NCBI GenBank assembly: GCA_963920705.1
Contig: OY987231.1
Coordinates: 23,882,200 to 23,946,199, forward strand
DNA from: Odiellus spinosus
Lineage: Eukaryota; Arthropoda; Arachnida; Opiliones; Phalangiidae
Length of the DNA stretch: 64,000 nt
Direction: 5' to 3'
Position 1 is the stretch's first letter, and every line of letters begins with the position of its first letter. Positions 21,368-34,241 of this stretch are shown in pieces. Under the pieces are notes generated by a model, which saw nothing but the letters and a program-made list of their open reading frames with translations, ran no database searches and was not told where the DNA came from. The translations under genes were made by a program, and so were the position numbers.

Positions 21368-24300
21368 TCAATGTAAGGCTGGCGTCATCGCTTGAACCTC
21401 TCTCTCGTGAGCGTCACGGGTTAGACGCTTGTTTCTCCTGGCTTGTAATTTTTCTTTTAATCCTTGAGCCATTCTAGCTTGGTTCATGGCTTGAGCCTTA
21501 CTGAATTCTTGCATCTGGCTTTGATGTTCGCGTCTTAGCTCGTCGATTTTACCTACGGAAGGAGGACAACGCGGTTGACCTCATTAATAGTCTAGGATAT
21601 AATTGTAAAAGGGTGGTGAAAAGTAAAGCTTTGTTCGGACGATACAACTAGATGAATGACGAAATTATGGATCGTCAATTAAACAATATTTTTCGTACCG
21701 CAACGAGTTGGATGAACAATTTGAGTTAAATAGTTGTATCATCTCAACAGGCTTTCAAAATGCCCCTCCCCTTTCCATATTTTATATTCCTTGAAATAGT
21801 AATACCCCTTTTCAACCTCCCTTGAAGTTTATTTATTCATTTGAAATTAAATATAGTCTGTGTTGTATCTGGGTTAATTGTAACCTAAAAAAGGGTGAGG
21901 ACCTCATTCGTAGATTTGTACGCTTTTAATAGGATCGCCACGATAGCTATTTGTATGTAGTTGATTTTTTAAACATACACGATTTATTTTTAATTTTTTA
22001 TATTTGGTAGTGACATATAGTTAAAGATCGAAATAAGCTCTTTAAAATGAAGCTAATCGCGTCTAAATCGGCCCATAAACGACAAAGTTAGAAATTTTTC
22101 AAAGATTTTTCCTTGAAAATATTTTCATGGTCAGTTCTTTGAAAATGTTTTAACTTTTTTATTTTCCAGCCGATTTTGACGAGACTGGTTTTATTTTGAA
22201 GCTAGCGTTCGTCTCTGGGGCAAACTTACCGAATATGATTTCGGTGCTGGGCATTGGTGCTAAATCGGACATGGGTAAAGGCGTTGGAAGCGGTACTGGT
22301 CCCATTCTAGATTCGGGCGTAAGCAAGAATCCGGCTTTGCCCCTTAGTCGATCCGCTTCGAAAACTTGAGCCACTTGCTCGTCGGCGAAAACGTCGTCTA
22401 ATTCGCTGTCTATTCTGCTATCTGAAATAGAAATTGTTACCTTAACAAATAGGCAATAGGCACGAGCGAGAGAATCGATCGGGTCTGATCGATTCTTACC
22501 CGTTCGGATATCGACGTCTTTCCCCGTGACTTCTTTGACTTTATGTTTGATCAATTTGATCCTTTCGAATCTTAGTTCCGTCGACTTGTTTTTGACCTGG
22601 TCCGTCAATTCGGCCAAATCTCTGGCTATCGTCGTATTGACCACTTGTTCGAACCATTGTTTTAGAGCTCCCGCCCTCCGATAGGTCGTATGGTAACAAC
22701 CCAACGCGTGATCGTACCTGTCTGTCGATTGTAGATCCGTGAAGATGTACGTGATTGCCTAGAAACAAAAATAACATAGTTTCGTTTTAGACCATGGAGC
22801 ATACCCCGCTGTATTTTGAAATATGTCTATTTTGGTCTACCCGCGAATCTGAGGAGATTTATGTAAGAAGCGAAATCTTTAAGAGCTTTTTTTAGAATAC
22901 AGTTAAGCTTAACTGACTCAAAATAACTAGACACCTTTAGTTAGTTTTATCATAAGTCTATATCTTATCTTCTAGGAAAATAAGTTATAAACGTATGGTT
23001 TTATTGATGTTTGATAAAACATTTCCACCATTTTCCAGTAGACCAAAAATAGACGTATTTATGTTTTTATGAAGGGATATAGGGATTAGCGAGTCCAAAT
23101 TATTAAACGCCATTATGTAATTGTAAGTAATCGATAGGTTAAAAGGAAGATGACCTTTAGTAGAGTTCACGTGGGTAATAAAGTGATCCCGTTCAAAATT
23201 TCGGGTCAAGGGTAATCTTCCCTTAGACGAATGGCTTCGTTTAAATTTATGGGTTTTACTCCGATGATGATGATGATGGTTATAGTTTTTTTTTTTTTTT
23301 TTTGTTCTTGGAGCGTTTAACTCTGGACTCACACTCGATAAATTGTCGCTCTCTTGTTCCGATCGAGCGTATAAGGCTACCTTATCTAATGTTTCCATTT
23401 CTTCGGGAGTGCAATATGGAAAGGCCACGTTCGGAAGGTATCTGTGAGCTCCTTGTAGATTTTGACTCGCCGCCACTAAGTTGTTCCTCGTTTCGGCCGC
23501 GTAATGATATTTCTTTTCTACGTCACTGTATAATATACGTGGAATTTCAATTTTATAATTACTCCCTCGAAAGGAATATTTACTTTTTTTTTAATTTAAG
23601 CGTTGTACCTAGATTCTACCAAGTTCAACGCTTAAAATTAAAAATTTGTAAAAATAAATTGTGTACGCAACTGTTCGGGTATGGTAGCTATCCTTTTCCA
23701 TTTCTGAACGGCGAGTCCCAGTTGCGAGAAGGCTTGTTTAACCATCATTTGAGCTTGTTTCCATTTAAAGTACGCTTGGTCAACGTGCTGTTTTCGTTCT
23801 TGAAGGACATCCAATTCTCTTTCCATTTCGTTCTCTACCTCGCTTCCGTACTCTCCCCCGAAAACTACGTCTGTTAATTAATTAAAACACCTCCGTGTAT
23901 AAACGAACCTTAGTCCCTTAATTAAATGTAAATTAGATGGGTCGGTTAACTTTAAGCCAGTCTCTTCTATTTGAAATAGTTGACGAAATTGTTTTTTAGG
24001 ATTAGTCCGAATTTATCCTACGCTAAAATTCAAACTTAACCCGACTTTAGAATTTAAATTAATCGCTATAAAATGACGTCTAAAAAAAGTTAAATATTAA
24101 TCCACGCGTTTGTTTTAAATAATATTATTCTTCCATGGATTCTAGTTTTAGAAAATTCAACATTAATAATAAAATAATTAACCTAGCCCTCGAATCACCG
24201 CTTTGTACAAACAAATGCGAGTTGAACTTCATTTTGTACTTGGATTCAAACGCTGTTCGTTTTTAAGTTCGTAGTTTTCTCTAACAATTAGTAAAGCCGT

Positions 24301-27300
24301 AAATATTATATAAGTATACATTTAACTTGGGTTGTTTTTCAAAATTTAGTACGTGCTCTCGAGGCAAAAGTCGATTGAATATTATTTAACCAATATTGCG
24401 AGTCGCGTTCGCGATGAAACCGAAGTTAAGTCGGATTAATACGCTTTGTTAAACCCGGTAGCTTAAGAAAGTAGAAGTTTTTGGACAAATCGCTATGGAA
24501 TAGACTAACAATGTAAGGCGTGCGCTCGTTGGAGCCTGAAGGTTATTATATAGCCGAATCGATAATCCTCCGCCTTGACTAAATACCTTTCTAACCTCTA
24601 TCGTTAGGTTTTTAGAAACAAACAAAAATCTATTCTTACAGCGGTTAAAGTGTCTCTATCGAATTGAACATTTGTTTAATTTTGATGCCACGGAGTATAA
24701 ATCCATTTCCCAACTCAATGTTCTAACCCTCTTTTCTCTTTTCGTGAATATTTTAAGTAACTATTGATTTTTGGAACAATCCTTATTTCGTGTAAGGAAC
24801 GGAACGTTAAAGTGACAATGCAACCCAATTTATCGATTCCCTATCGTTTAAAAATTACTAGAAATTAATTTAAAACTTGCCATCAAAATAGGCTTAGCTG
24901 GATTCGTGGAAATTAGCTGAATTTCTTCGCGTTGAAGGGTCAGGGATCAATCGAATGTTATTATAAGTCTCGCGGAGATCTCGCCTTAACGACGGGCCTG
25001 GTTTCATTGGTCGCTGACCCTTCAATGCCGAGAAATTCAGGATCTCCGCTTCAATCCAGCTAAGCCTATTTTCTCGGATAAGTTTTAAACATAGATATAT
25101 GAAAAATGAACTAGATCCACAACCCTACCAAAGTCACGCGCCAAAAATGTCAGGAATAGAAAGTATTTTCACGCGCTAATGTTCGCCTTTGACTCTACAA
25201 ATTTCTCGCGCCATAAATGTCAGGAATAGAAAATATTTTCACGCGCTAATGCTCGCCTTTGACTCTACAAATTTCACGCGCCAGAAGGTGACATGTTTCC
25301 CCGCGTGAAATTTATACAGTCAAAGGCGGGGAAAAAATCTTCTCTATTGTACAAAAGAATTGCGCATCTAGTTCATTTTCATATATCTATGGTTTTAAAT
25401 TGATTTCTAGTTTAATATTTGTTTAGAATTTTTTCTGGTTGCATTCTCCCTTTAATAGAGAATCTTTTTCTGGAATACCTAGTAGTTCGTCCCTCTGTTG
25501 ATATATATGTTGCAGTTTTTCTCCTTCGAGTCCCAGATAAACGACTTCCTTCCGTAAACGATCTCTTTGCGTCATTGTACTTTCCATTTCGCGTTGAATA
25601 ATTTCCTGCAATGAAAAATAGAAATGGAAAAATAAGTAAAAATCTATTCCTTATAGATTAGGCCGCGATTCGCCCGATGGCGGGGAGGTGACGTGTAAGG
25701 GGTATTTGATATTTGGTGGGCGGATATTTATTCGCGGGGCAAACGTAGTATAAACGCGATAAATTACCTGTCTGTTGAGCGCGTCTATGATTTCCTCCTC
25801 TTGCTTGTTAAGTTTGCCCTCGATTTGAATCTTGTCCATTATGTATTGTTTTAAAGATTGCCTGGGCTCCGAACTGGGTTGGAGGTTTCGACTAAAAACA
25901 ATTTTCAAAAAGGCTTTTAAAATCGAACGAATAATTTATGAAACTAGAAAAAAAATGTAGGCCATGCAAATTGGATTAAGTTTTGCCCCTCCCCCCAAAC
26001 GCGTGAGAATTTCATTTCCAAGAATGGGAATGGGGGAGGGAATCAATGGAGGATTTGTGACGTTGGTTTTTCTTTTCGTTTTAGTCGCGCTAAAGATCTA
26101 CGCTGGTGACCCCAAAATTTTATTATTTGACCTTTGGAAAACTGTTGAGAACAGTTTCAAAGTGATATAGTGGCTTTAGTTTGTTAATAGCAATTTAGTT
26201 AATTGAAAGTATCCTATTTATTTCGCAAATAGTTCTATTAAATCATTTTTGGACTTTATCCGTAAATTTTAAGACTAGTCCTTGAATGTAAGGCGTTAAT
26301 AACCTCTCTAGAATAAATTGTGAGCCATGTTTTTACGTCTAAATTGTTTTGCTAAGCAGTTTTTTCTCGAAATTGTGGTTAAAGAGTAGAAAGTCATTAC
26401 ATGTATTCGTCCAATTCTTGCTGCGCCTCCTCTAGTTGTTCGATGGCCATTTCTAACTGTTCCAACTGTTCCGTTTTGACCTGGTACGTCTCTAAGACGT
26501 GTCGTTTCTCGAAGAATTGCACCTCCCTTTCCAAGTCTAAGAAACGGTCTAACGTGTCCGTCGTGACCGTTTTATTCTAAATTTTACGATTTAGATTCAA
26601 TTATACGTTAAAATAGCGGGGAAAAGTGGCCTTTTTTTAAAGATTAAATATTTGTCTAATCGATGTAGGAAGTGTTTTCCACTTTTAGGCTTAGAGGGTA
26701 GATTATCAACTGACCTGAAACGACCCCTTGGTCGTTTTTTCGATGCTTTCGTCGGTTTCTAGATCGAAGCTGTTATTGTTATTGAGTGGGTAGTGACGTC
26801 GATCTAGCGTTCCATTCTTAAAAAACAAAAATAAGTAAAAAAATATAAATTAAAATCGATTTATTATTAAATTGGAAATCGTTCAATCTTGAAAATCATT
26901 TAAATTCGCGTTGGGAAATCGTTTTTTCTATGAAATATTTGAGCCTTTTAAAGATGAAACCATGGAGTATAATATATATATCGATAAAGCGTTACCAAAA
27001 GTAAATTAAGAAATTAAGTATAAGTACGAACGAGGCTTAAATCGATCGTAAGAATATCATCTTGAATAATAATATCGTTTTCCCACGCTACGAAAGGCAA
27101 TTAAACGCGTGATAATTTTCCCCAAGTTGGAATGGCAATTATATTATATAAAATATATGCTGAAACTCTAATTAAATATAATCGTTTGGGAACTTATGTA
27201 TAGTTATAGTTATAGTTTAACTATTAATGTTTAGTTACAGGATCACGAGATACAATTATATTTATAATAAATTTCTCAGCGATATATCCCGCACTATCTT

Positions 27301-29850
27301 TATTAGGATCTCTTTCTCTCCGCCTTTTTCTATATTGTATCTATGTCAGTAGACGAACTTAAATCATTGGCGCTCCGATTAAATAGCGAGTGGGCTAATA
27401 TATAATTTGCGGACACTCGAGATTCATTTTGAAGCTTTTAAGGCTTGTTTTAAGGGAGGGGGCTGGTACTTGATTTTTGGGACTCTTTCTCAAATTCTAA
27501 AGCCTTGATTAGGGGGCCCTGTTTATATTTCTAAGGTGGGCTACAGCCCGCCTTGCCCACCCCACCACCAGGGGATATAGATCTTCCGTAGTTATGGCTC
27601 CATATTCACGATCCAATCTTAAAGTTAACGAATATAGGGAGTAAAGACACCACCACTAATTTTCCTATTCGATTTAGCGCAGTCTAAGGTAGGGTGGTGC
27701 CAATTCAAGGAGGAATTGTTTATAGAGTAAAAAAAACTGTTCTATCTCGAACGTAATATTTTAATAAGCCCTCAAATATTTATCGAAATATGCTAAAAAT
27801 CAGGGTTGGAATCTATAATTCAGAATTACGAAGATAAAATATTGAGGATCATTATTTGGCCAAGAAATCTGCATAATTTATGCAGAGATATATCGGATTC
27901 TAGTTAACGTTCTTGTTCAATAATGTTTTACGTGTGATAGAAAGAATATACTCTTTGCGAAGTATAAAACAAAACCTTTGTCAAGTTCGTAACTCACTAT
28001 TCCCGTAGGTAATGTTAACAAGATCATCAAGCCCATATGAATAGGTACTCCTTTTATGGTTGTATTCGCCTAAAGTCATAAGGGTTTCCAATAATACTAT
28101 TTTGAATGTTTTTATTTGGTATTTTGGACTAGGCTCAAACTGTCTTTGAAAGTTCCGGCCCGGCGAACAAAGCGTAATCGCTTTAGTTACGAACAACAAG
28201 TTTTCGCGTCACCAATGATCAAGATAATAATAAAAACTAATAGTAGCTAAGCCTTGGTCTATAGATCACGCGATCTTAAGCGAACCTCTGAATTATTAAA
28301 TAAGTTTAGCTTTACGACCGATGGAGCCAACTTTCAAAGTTTTCCCGAGATATTGACCGAAAGGCGAGAGTCTGTTCTCTTATTTAGAGGCAGTGACCTT
28401 GTAGAAATCCTCCCTCGTACAACGGGCGTCGCGTTTCTTCGAACCTAACTTTTTCTCTAATGGTTCTAAGGAAGGGTTGGGTGAACGATGTTTATAAGCG
28501 TGGAAAATAGCTTTTCTTTTTGGTTTTTGAAGGGCGAGTAAGCTAGGTCCGGTTCGAGGCAGTCAGATTTATCGTACGCTCGTGTGACTTCGGCAAAATC
28601 ACTCGATGCATTTTTAAATTTTAAAGATTTTTACGCCTATTCTAGAATTTTTCTATTTCAGATTGATTTGCACGAAATATTTATATTGAACGCGATTTCA
28701 ATTCGTTTTCAAATAAGTTAAGCCTCGTTTTCAAATAAGTTAAGCTTCGTTTTCAATCACTGGCTTTTAAGGTTTTGCTTTCTCTTTCCGAGACAAAGTA
28801 TCTCAGTATTTGACTCCAAAATTTTATAATTTAACATTTTCAAAATGTATAAACTTATTTTTAAAGTCTCTAATGCGAACGCGGCTATGGTTGTACGAAA
28901 GATTCGTACAACAACTTGTGAAATTTTAAAATGAACTAATTAATCTAATTTACAACCGCGTGCGTAAGTTATTGATTATGTCATTACGAGTTTTGGCCTG
29001 AAAAATCTTAAATCATATTTCTCGCGTCGCGTGTGACTGGAAACGGTCGATTTAATTGGACGATTCGCGACCACGTGATCCGGAATTTCGTCAGAAATTG
29101 GGTAACTCTTTAGTAATTCCGCTTAGTGCTTGGCCATAGAAATTAAAGCGATGTGGGAGAGATTTGTTTCGACAAGGACTTAAGGGGTCTATAGATTTTA
29201 CGTACTTTTACTTTCGCGACCTTCTTAGACATTTTAATAATTAGGTTTTGTTATATTTTATATCACCAAACTTTACATCTTAATTCATCTAAAAATATGT
29301 ACGAGAAAGGTTCAAATACTACATAGCTTGTAGTTCAATGGACACTCGTACCTGACACTCCTAGTTTAAGCGTACTTGTCAAAAAGGAAAAACAAAATCA
29401 AATAATACACTACTATTCCCTTTTGTTCTAATTCTAATTTAAAAATGTATTTGTTTATAATGTTAGTTCTAGCGAATAATTTGTGTTTTGTTAATAAGGA
29501 ATCGATAGAATGAAGATTCATTCTCCCTTTACTATAAAAGACTAGGGTTTCGAAATTCAATGTATTTTGAATGGCGCCTGTAGAAGTGTTCGAACACTCG
29601 CGCTTTGGTGCTCAGGAAGAAGCTAACATCTAGGATGAAATCGACCCGGGTAAAGACCAAGTTAACCTTCAATGGGGAAGTTTTAAAAATTAAATGGGAG
29701 GTCGGATAATTACCAAAAGTTCATTGGGGGAAATGACCGTAATGATTAATCGCTATAATTATTTTATTTTACGTTAAGGCTATTACGTAGTAAACTTACC
29801 ATTCTGTGTAGTTGTTGGTCGTATTTCGGTTTGGTATTACCACATCCCAT
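21368..29850 (-). CDS. predicted N-myristoylated coiled-coil protein
   Basis: Ten exons: 29800-29850, 26715-26816, 26401-26576, 25768-25891, 25479-25605, 23672-23870, 23381-23525, 22500-22758, 22230-22421, 21368-21552. All junctions keep phase; 519 residues. The first exon reads MGCGNTKPKYDQQLHRM: Gly2 fits N-myristoylation and Cys3 palmitoylation, so membrane anchoring is expected. A second ATG lies directly before this one in frame (29853). Long helical, charged segments follow (for example LDLEREVQFFEKRHVLETYQ and ERELDVLQERKQHVDQAYFK), then a more compact part (YCTPEEMETLDKAITYIFTD, YHTTYRRAGALKQWFEQVV), a proline-rich stretch and a basic helical tail. I do not recognise the family; the even codon use and clean splicing say the gene is real. 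The first intron is 2.98 kb. Confidence 0.8.
22040..22200. mobile_element. inverted-repeat element, family D copy 3
   Basis: In the last intron of the coiled-coil gene. Left end CTTTAAAATGAAGC, then CGTCTAAATCGGCCCATAAA and AAAGTTAGAAATTTTT; right end CCGATTTTGACGAGACTGGT and TTATTTTGAAG. About 160 bases. Confidence 0.65.
24855..25430. mobile_element. family C element interrupted by a family B insertion
   Basis: The outer element has long inverted arms: left CTAGAAATTAATTTAAAAC followed by AAAATAGGCTTAGCTGGATT; right AATCCAGCTAAGCCTATTTT and then, after the insertion, TTTTAAATTGATTTCTAG and TTTAATATTTGTTT. Its right arm is split by the family B element at 25090-25384. A second family C copy lies at 44584-44755 and a right-end fragment at about 61398-61450. 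It sits in the large intron between exons at 25479 and 23870. Confidence 0.75.
25090..25384. mobile_element. family B MITE with 8-bp target duplication
   Basis: Terminal inverted repeats begin CATAGATATATG and end CATATATCTATG, with GAACTAGAT just inside each. The element is flanked on both sides by GTTTTAAA, an 8-base duplication as made by hAT-type transposases. Inside are two units of a 70-base tandem repeat (starting near 25141 and 25211, CACGCGCC...GACTCTACAAATTTC). No coding capacity. Another copy is at 52029-52221. Confidence 0.8.
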
Positions 29851-32106
29851 CATCAAAACGAAATTCTTTCTCGGGTCCAGCTTTATCGAATTGACGCGCG
29901 CTCGCCTCCCAAAAAAGATAATCAGACACCTGTTACCATTAAATATATATTAATGTCAGTTAAATTATTATTTCTTAATAAGTTATATACTTTTATTGGG
30001 CAGTAGTGCTAGGTGGATTACGTGAAAAGGTACAATTACTCGATTATTTTCGGGTAAGATGGACGCGCGAGTAATCGTTGAAAGTAATCGTCAATGAAAT
30101 TTTTTATAGCATCAATTTTGATTAAAAAAATCAATAAACTAGGTTTGTTTTAAAGATAAAAGGCAACCCTATAATTTGGAGTTAGCTAGGATCTATGAAC
30201 ATACCATGTACAGTGCAAAAGTGCATTTACAGATCGAAGTAAACTATCGTAAAGGCGCGTTTTGAATTAAATCATAGATCCAAAAAGTAACCTCGTCGTA
30301 ACTAAGGTAAATTTCTACAGTTACTTTTTGCCCAAAAAATCTTGATTGAAAACGGGGCTTTAAGAGTAGCGTATCTAACGCTCAGTACCCGATTGCCATT
30401 TTACTCTTGAAGCTTAGATTGGAGTATTTAAAAGTTTTTCCTTTTAATAATCCGTTTTCTAGTCTAAATTAAACCCGTCTTAATGATCTAGCGAACCGAG
30501 CGGTTTCTAATTTTAAAACTTCATTTTGAAAAAGTGTATCAGTTTCGAGGCTTAATTAGTATTCTAGACTTGTATCATTATTTGGTAGCGCGCGCGTGAC
30601 TATTGTCCAGACTTTTTGACCCCTCGCAACGAGAACTAAGGTATATATGAAGTCCACCTACTTTGAAACAGTGTCGTTACGAATATCAGAAGTAAACTTA
30701 CTTAGGAAACTTTTAAAAAACACTCTTGTTCAAATTGGTCTACCGTTTAGATTGGTATTTGAAATTTAATTTCATATATATCCTAGGTACATTACGATAT
30801 AATAATAGATAAACTTATAGACCACGCCTTTGATTCGCGTTAGTAATTGAATTGCGTGAAATTTTCACTTTCTATACCGTTTTAATTAATTTTAAATATA
30901 ATACGAAAAACGTGCTCATTACGCGTGCGCCAGTTGTTTTATCAAAGCTATCGGCACCTCGCTTCAAACTTTCAATCGAAATACCATTCTTAAAATGTGT
31001 TTATTGAAAGTGTTGAGCGCGTGTGTATTATAATGGTCCTTTTTTTAGGCGTAAGTAGTTTCGTTTTGTCATTAGTGAGGTACGTGTTAAAGCCTAACTC
31101 CTTAATGTTTTTTTGAGTGTAAAATGATTTTTCCGATTATTGAACGTTAGGCTTAGAGGGAAAGGTATATATTACGTTTTCATAAGGGGGAAAGATTTTC
31201 GCGGTGGCTCTTTTCCGGTACGATATTGTGTAAGGCCAAAATTAGGTTTCCGCTTGACCACCCACGCGTTGGTGTTTTAACTCAACGCCTCTGTGATTTC
31301 CGTTTAAAGATCATTTAGTATTAATTAGGACCCCCTTTTCAACCCTTTTATGGAGCGATAATTTCACGGTTGACATTGATTTATAATATGAAGTACAATT
31401 TGCACCATATTTTCTTCTTGTTCTTGTAGCTTAGTCTAAAACTACTTCACTAAACTCTTACGTAACTTATCTATACTTTCCTGATTTACAAAATGCAGGC
31501 ATATTGTTGAAACTTGAATAACTCTGGTAATTTTTAAACAATTTATGTTCTTTGTATGTTAAAAAAATGATTTTCCAATCAAGCTAGTAAATTCTATATA
31601 TCGTTAAGAGATTTACCACTGTATCAACTTTTGTCCCATACTTTTAAACTCCCGTTTCCCCACGTACACTAAACTGAACCAGTTTCTCGATAATGCAAAG
31701 CTATAGTGTTTAATTGGGACTGAAATGGGAATTTTACGACCGGATTTCCCCTCTTCAGAAACGTTTATTAGCGTAGTTTAATAGAATATAATCTTTTAGG
31801 TATATTTTTGAAACGCACGTCGTCTATATTTCCGTTTTCCAGCGACAGGAACCATGCTTAAAACCTATAGCAACGTATAGCTGGAATAGCTTACCTGGAA
31901 AACGTCCGGAGAAACCGGGTGAATTGTTAATTTCTCGGTCGAAAACATATCGGTACATGAAGTTCTTTATCCATATGCGGCAAATAACAACTTTTTTAGA
32001 CGGTTTTTCAAGTGTTTAATAACATATTTACGGACGATTAGAAATTAAATACGGTTTATTGTATAAGAAAGTTATAAACTTGGGAACGAAGGCGTCTTAC
32101 TACGGG

Positions 32107-32298
32107 CTAGTATAGAACGAAACCCGTGTAGTTTAGCTCGCCGGTGAAAACACGTTCTTGTTTATCGGTTTTTTCCGGAGAATCGATGTAACCATGGTAA
32201 TACGGGCAACTTTGGAAACAACGCTGCAAAAGTGGTGGTAGCGGGAAAAACAGTGTTGGTTTCGTCTTATTGGTTTTTAATACACGCGTCACGGCCAT
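32107..32298 (-). CDS. short secreted-or-first-exon frame (63 residues)
   Basis: An ATG frame beginning MAVTRVLKTNKTKPTLFFPL and ending GFVLY, unlike any family I know. It has no good signal peptide. Support comes from upstream: a TATA box and an initiator at the right spacing put the ATG 46 bases into a transcript. It may be a small single-exon gene or the first coding exon of a longer one; no partner exon with fitting phase was found. An untranslated first exon of the coiled-coil gene is another possibility. Confidence 0.3.
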   Translation of the reverse strand: MAVTRVLKTNKTKPTLFFPLPPLLQRCFQSCPYYHGYIDSPEKTDKQERVFTGELNYTGFVLY

Positions 32299-32343
32299 TG
32301 CTACGTCTCACTATGGTCTCACGATCTCTCCTTCCTTGAACGC

Positions 32344-32375
32344 TGATTTGCCCGCGAGTAATCGCCGTTTATATA
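32344..32375 (-). promoter_or_regulatory. TATA box plus initiator
   Basis: On the minus strand TATATAAA (32375-32368) is followed by AATCAGCG; the initiator A is at 32344, 31 bases after the first T of the TATA box, the canonical arthropod spacing. It points at the frame at 32298. Confidence 0.55.
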
Positions 32376-32895
32376 GCGTAGTGGGAGAGGGGTGTAAAAA
32401 ATAAATCTACATTTACATTTAAATAAGTTTTTTTTCTTAAATATAGTTTGTTGATCCTTAAAGTCCTCATTCTTTGTTTTTGGATGATATTATGTTAATA
32501 AAACATAATTCGGAACGGTTTTTGGGTGTTTTTATGAATTAGGCTTAGAAATTGTATAAAACAAATTTCATGTTTTAAATATGGTTAAATTTTATATTAC
32601 TATAATTTTATAGAAATATAATACGATATATTCACGTATAAAATTAATTTAATTACTTTTGATTACAAAAATTTAAGTTACTGCCATTGAAACTTTCCTT
32701 CACATACATAGTTAGGCTTAATACTTTAAATTTCGCGGACAATATTGCTTAAAAAAATGCCTAGAGGGAGACACCTGCCGGTGTCTCGTAATTTTTAAAT
32801 TTCTTCGTAAACAAATATGGTGGCGAGTGGATTAACAAGTTTCTTGATTATTTCGTGGTTAAATTTATAGTTAAATTGATTTCGTATTATTAAAT

Positions 32896-34023
32896 ATGAC
32901 AAAGCGATCGGCAACTGAATCTAGTTTGAATAGAAGAGGGGAAGTTGGTCTAGGACCTTTGACCTTAGATGATTTAGGGTTAAATTTAGACGAAACGAGT
33001 TCGCGAAACGAGAGTTTACGACAAGACCCAGAAACGACTCGTTTTAATAAAAAAGTAATTATTTTTCGCTTTTAAATATATTAATTTAAATATTTAAGCT
33101 TATAATAATTTATTATAAAGTTCAAAAACTCGCTCGATAGCGACGAGGAGGATGACGAAGTTGAAGTCAAAGTACGCAGGAATGTACTTAACCCTCGCGA
33201 ATTGGAGGGCCAAGAAGAAGGTACGATTGATCACGATGGCGAAATACGAATAACTCCCTTCAATATGAAAGACGAATTGGAAGAAGGTCATTTCGATAAA
33301 GAAGGAACGTTCATTTTCGATAAAACTAATGAAATTAAAGATCACTGGCTTGATAATATTGACTGGATCAAAATTAAGAACCAACCTGTTAAAACCGCTA
33401 ATGATTCAGATAGCGACATGGAAGAGGAACCCGTAAACACCCACGAACTTTACAAAGAAATGTTAACCCTGATGGAACCGAAAGAAACGGTCTTAAAGGC
33501 CATCAAAAGATTAGGTGGCAACCTTAAAACCTCCGCTAGTAGTAAATGGCTTAAAAAGAAAAGTACAACGGAAGAAGAGGATGCCAAAGCTGCGGAAAAC
33601 CATGAGAAAACGTTACAATTAACCGCCCTAGCCGATAAAATTCTGAGCACGGGAAATATGGACGTTTATCAGCAAACGTACGAGAAGTTGAAGTTTCTCG
33701 TCCAATTAAAGGAAAAACCGGATAAAGAAGCCGCTGATATGTTTGGGGATGATTTTGATACGAAAGAAGTTGCCCAATCTGATGCTGAAAAACTAGCAGA
33801 AACAAATGCGGCAATTGAAGCCGCTACTTCTAACGAAGTTTTGTGGGAATTCAAATGGGAAGAAAAAGAAGATGCCCCCGTTTACGGACCTCATTCCTCG
33901 CAAGAAATGTTACGTTGGGTCGAAGAAGGATATTTTAAAGACGGGGTTCTAGTCAGAAAAACAAACGAAGCTAGTTCCTCGTTTTACAGCTCGAAACGAA
34001 TTGATTTTGATCTTTATACCTAA
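32896..34023 (+). CDS. CD2BP2: CD2 antigen cytoplasmic tail-binding protein 2 (U5-52K)
   Basis: Two exons, 32896-33054 and 33121-34023, phase 0 junction; 353 residues (human 341). The second exon starts FKNSLDSDEEDDEVE, followed by the conserved GQEEGTIDHDGEIRITPFNM and LDNIDWIKI. The C-terminus is a GYF domain: VLWEFKWEEKEDAPVYGPHS, MLRWVEEGYFKDGVLVR and the last residues FYSSKRIDFDLYT. The GYF domain binds proline-rich peptides such as those of the spliceosomal SmB protein; the protein is part of the 20S U5 snRNP and leaves before tri-snRNP activation. A polyadenylation signal AATAAAA follows at 34040. Convergent with the fusion gene (218 bases between stops). Confidence 0.95.
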
Positions 34024-34241
34024 AAACTTCATTTGTATTTAATAAAAATTTTGATCCTGTCTTTAATTTGTGTAATTAAAATATCTTAATTATGCGAGAA
34101 TAAACTTATATTAATTTTAAATGAAATTTAATCGCAAGTTACGCATTCTTTAATGACGCAAAAACAAAATGAATACAAAGTCAATATTTAGTCGAAATCT
34201 TAATTTATAGAAGTTTAAATCAAATTTATTTCAAATTGCAA

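Larger units (their letters stand above)
29851..32895. other. intergenic, coiled-coil gene to CD2BP2
   Basis: About 3 kb between divergent genes. It contains the promoter of the coiled-coil gene and a separate minus-strand core promoter and short frame at 32107-32375. The rest is AT-rich with no convincing exon. Confidence 0.5.

Noticed and set aside
22985-23380. Extension of the coiled-coil exon into a Lys/His-rich tail (KKKKKNYNHHHHHR...)
   Set aside because: A donor AAG/GTAGCC at 23380 joins in phase 0 to the next exon and restores a continuous helical protein; the tail is intron sequence containing poly-A and ATG-triplet repeats.
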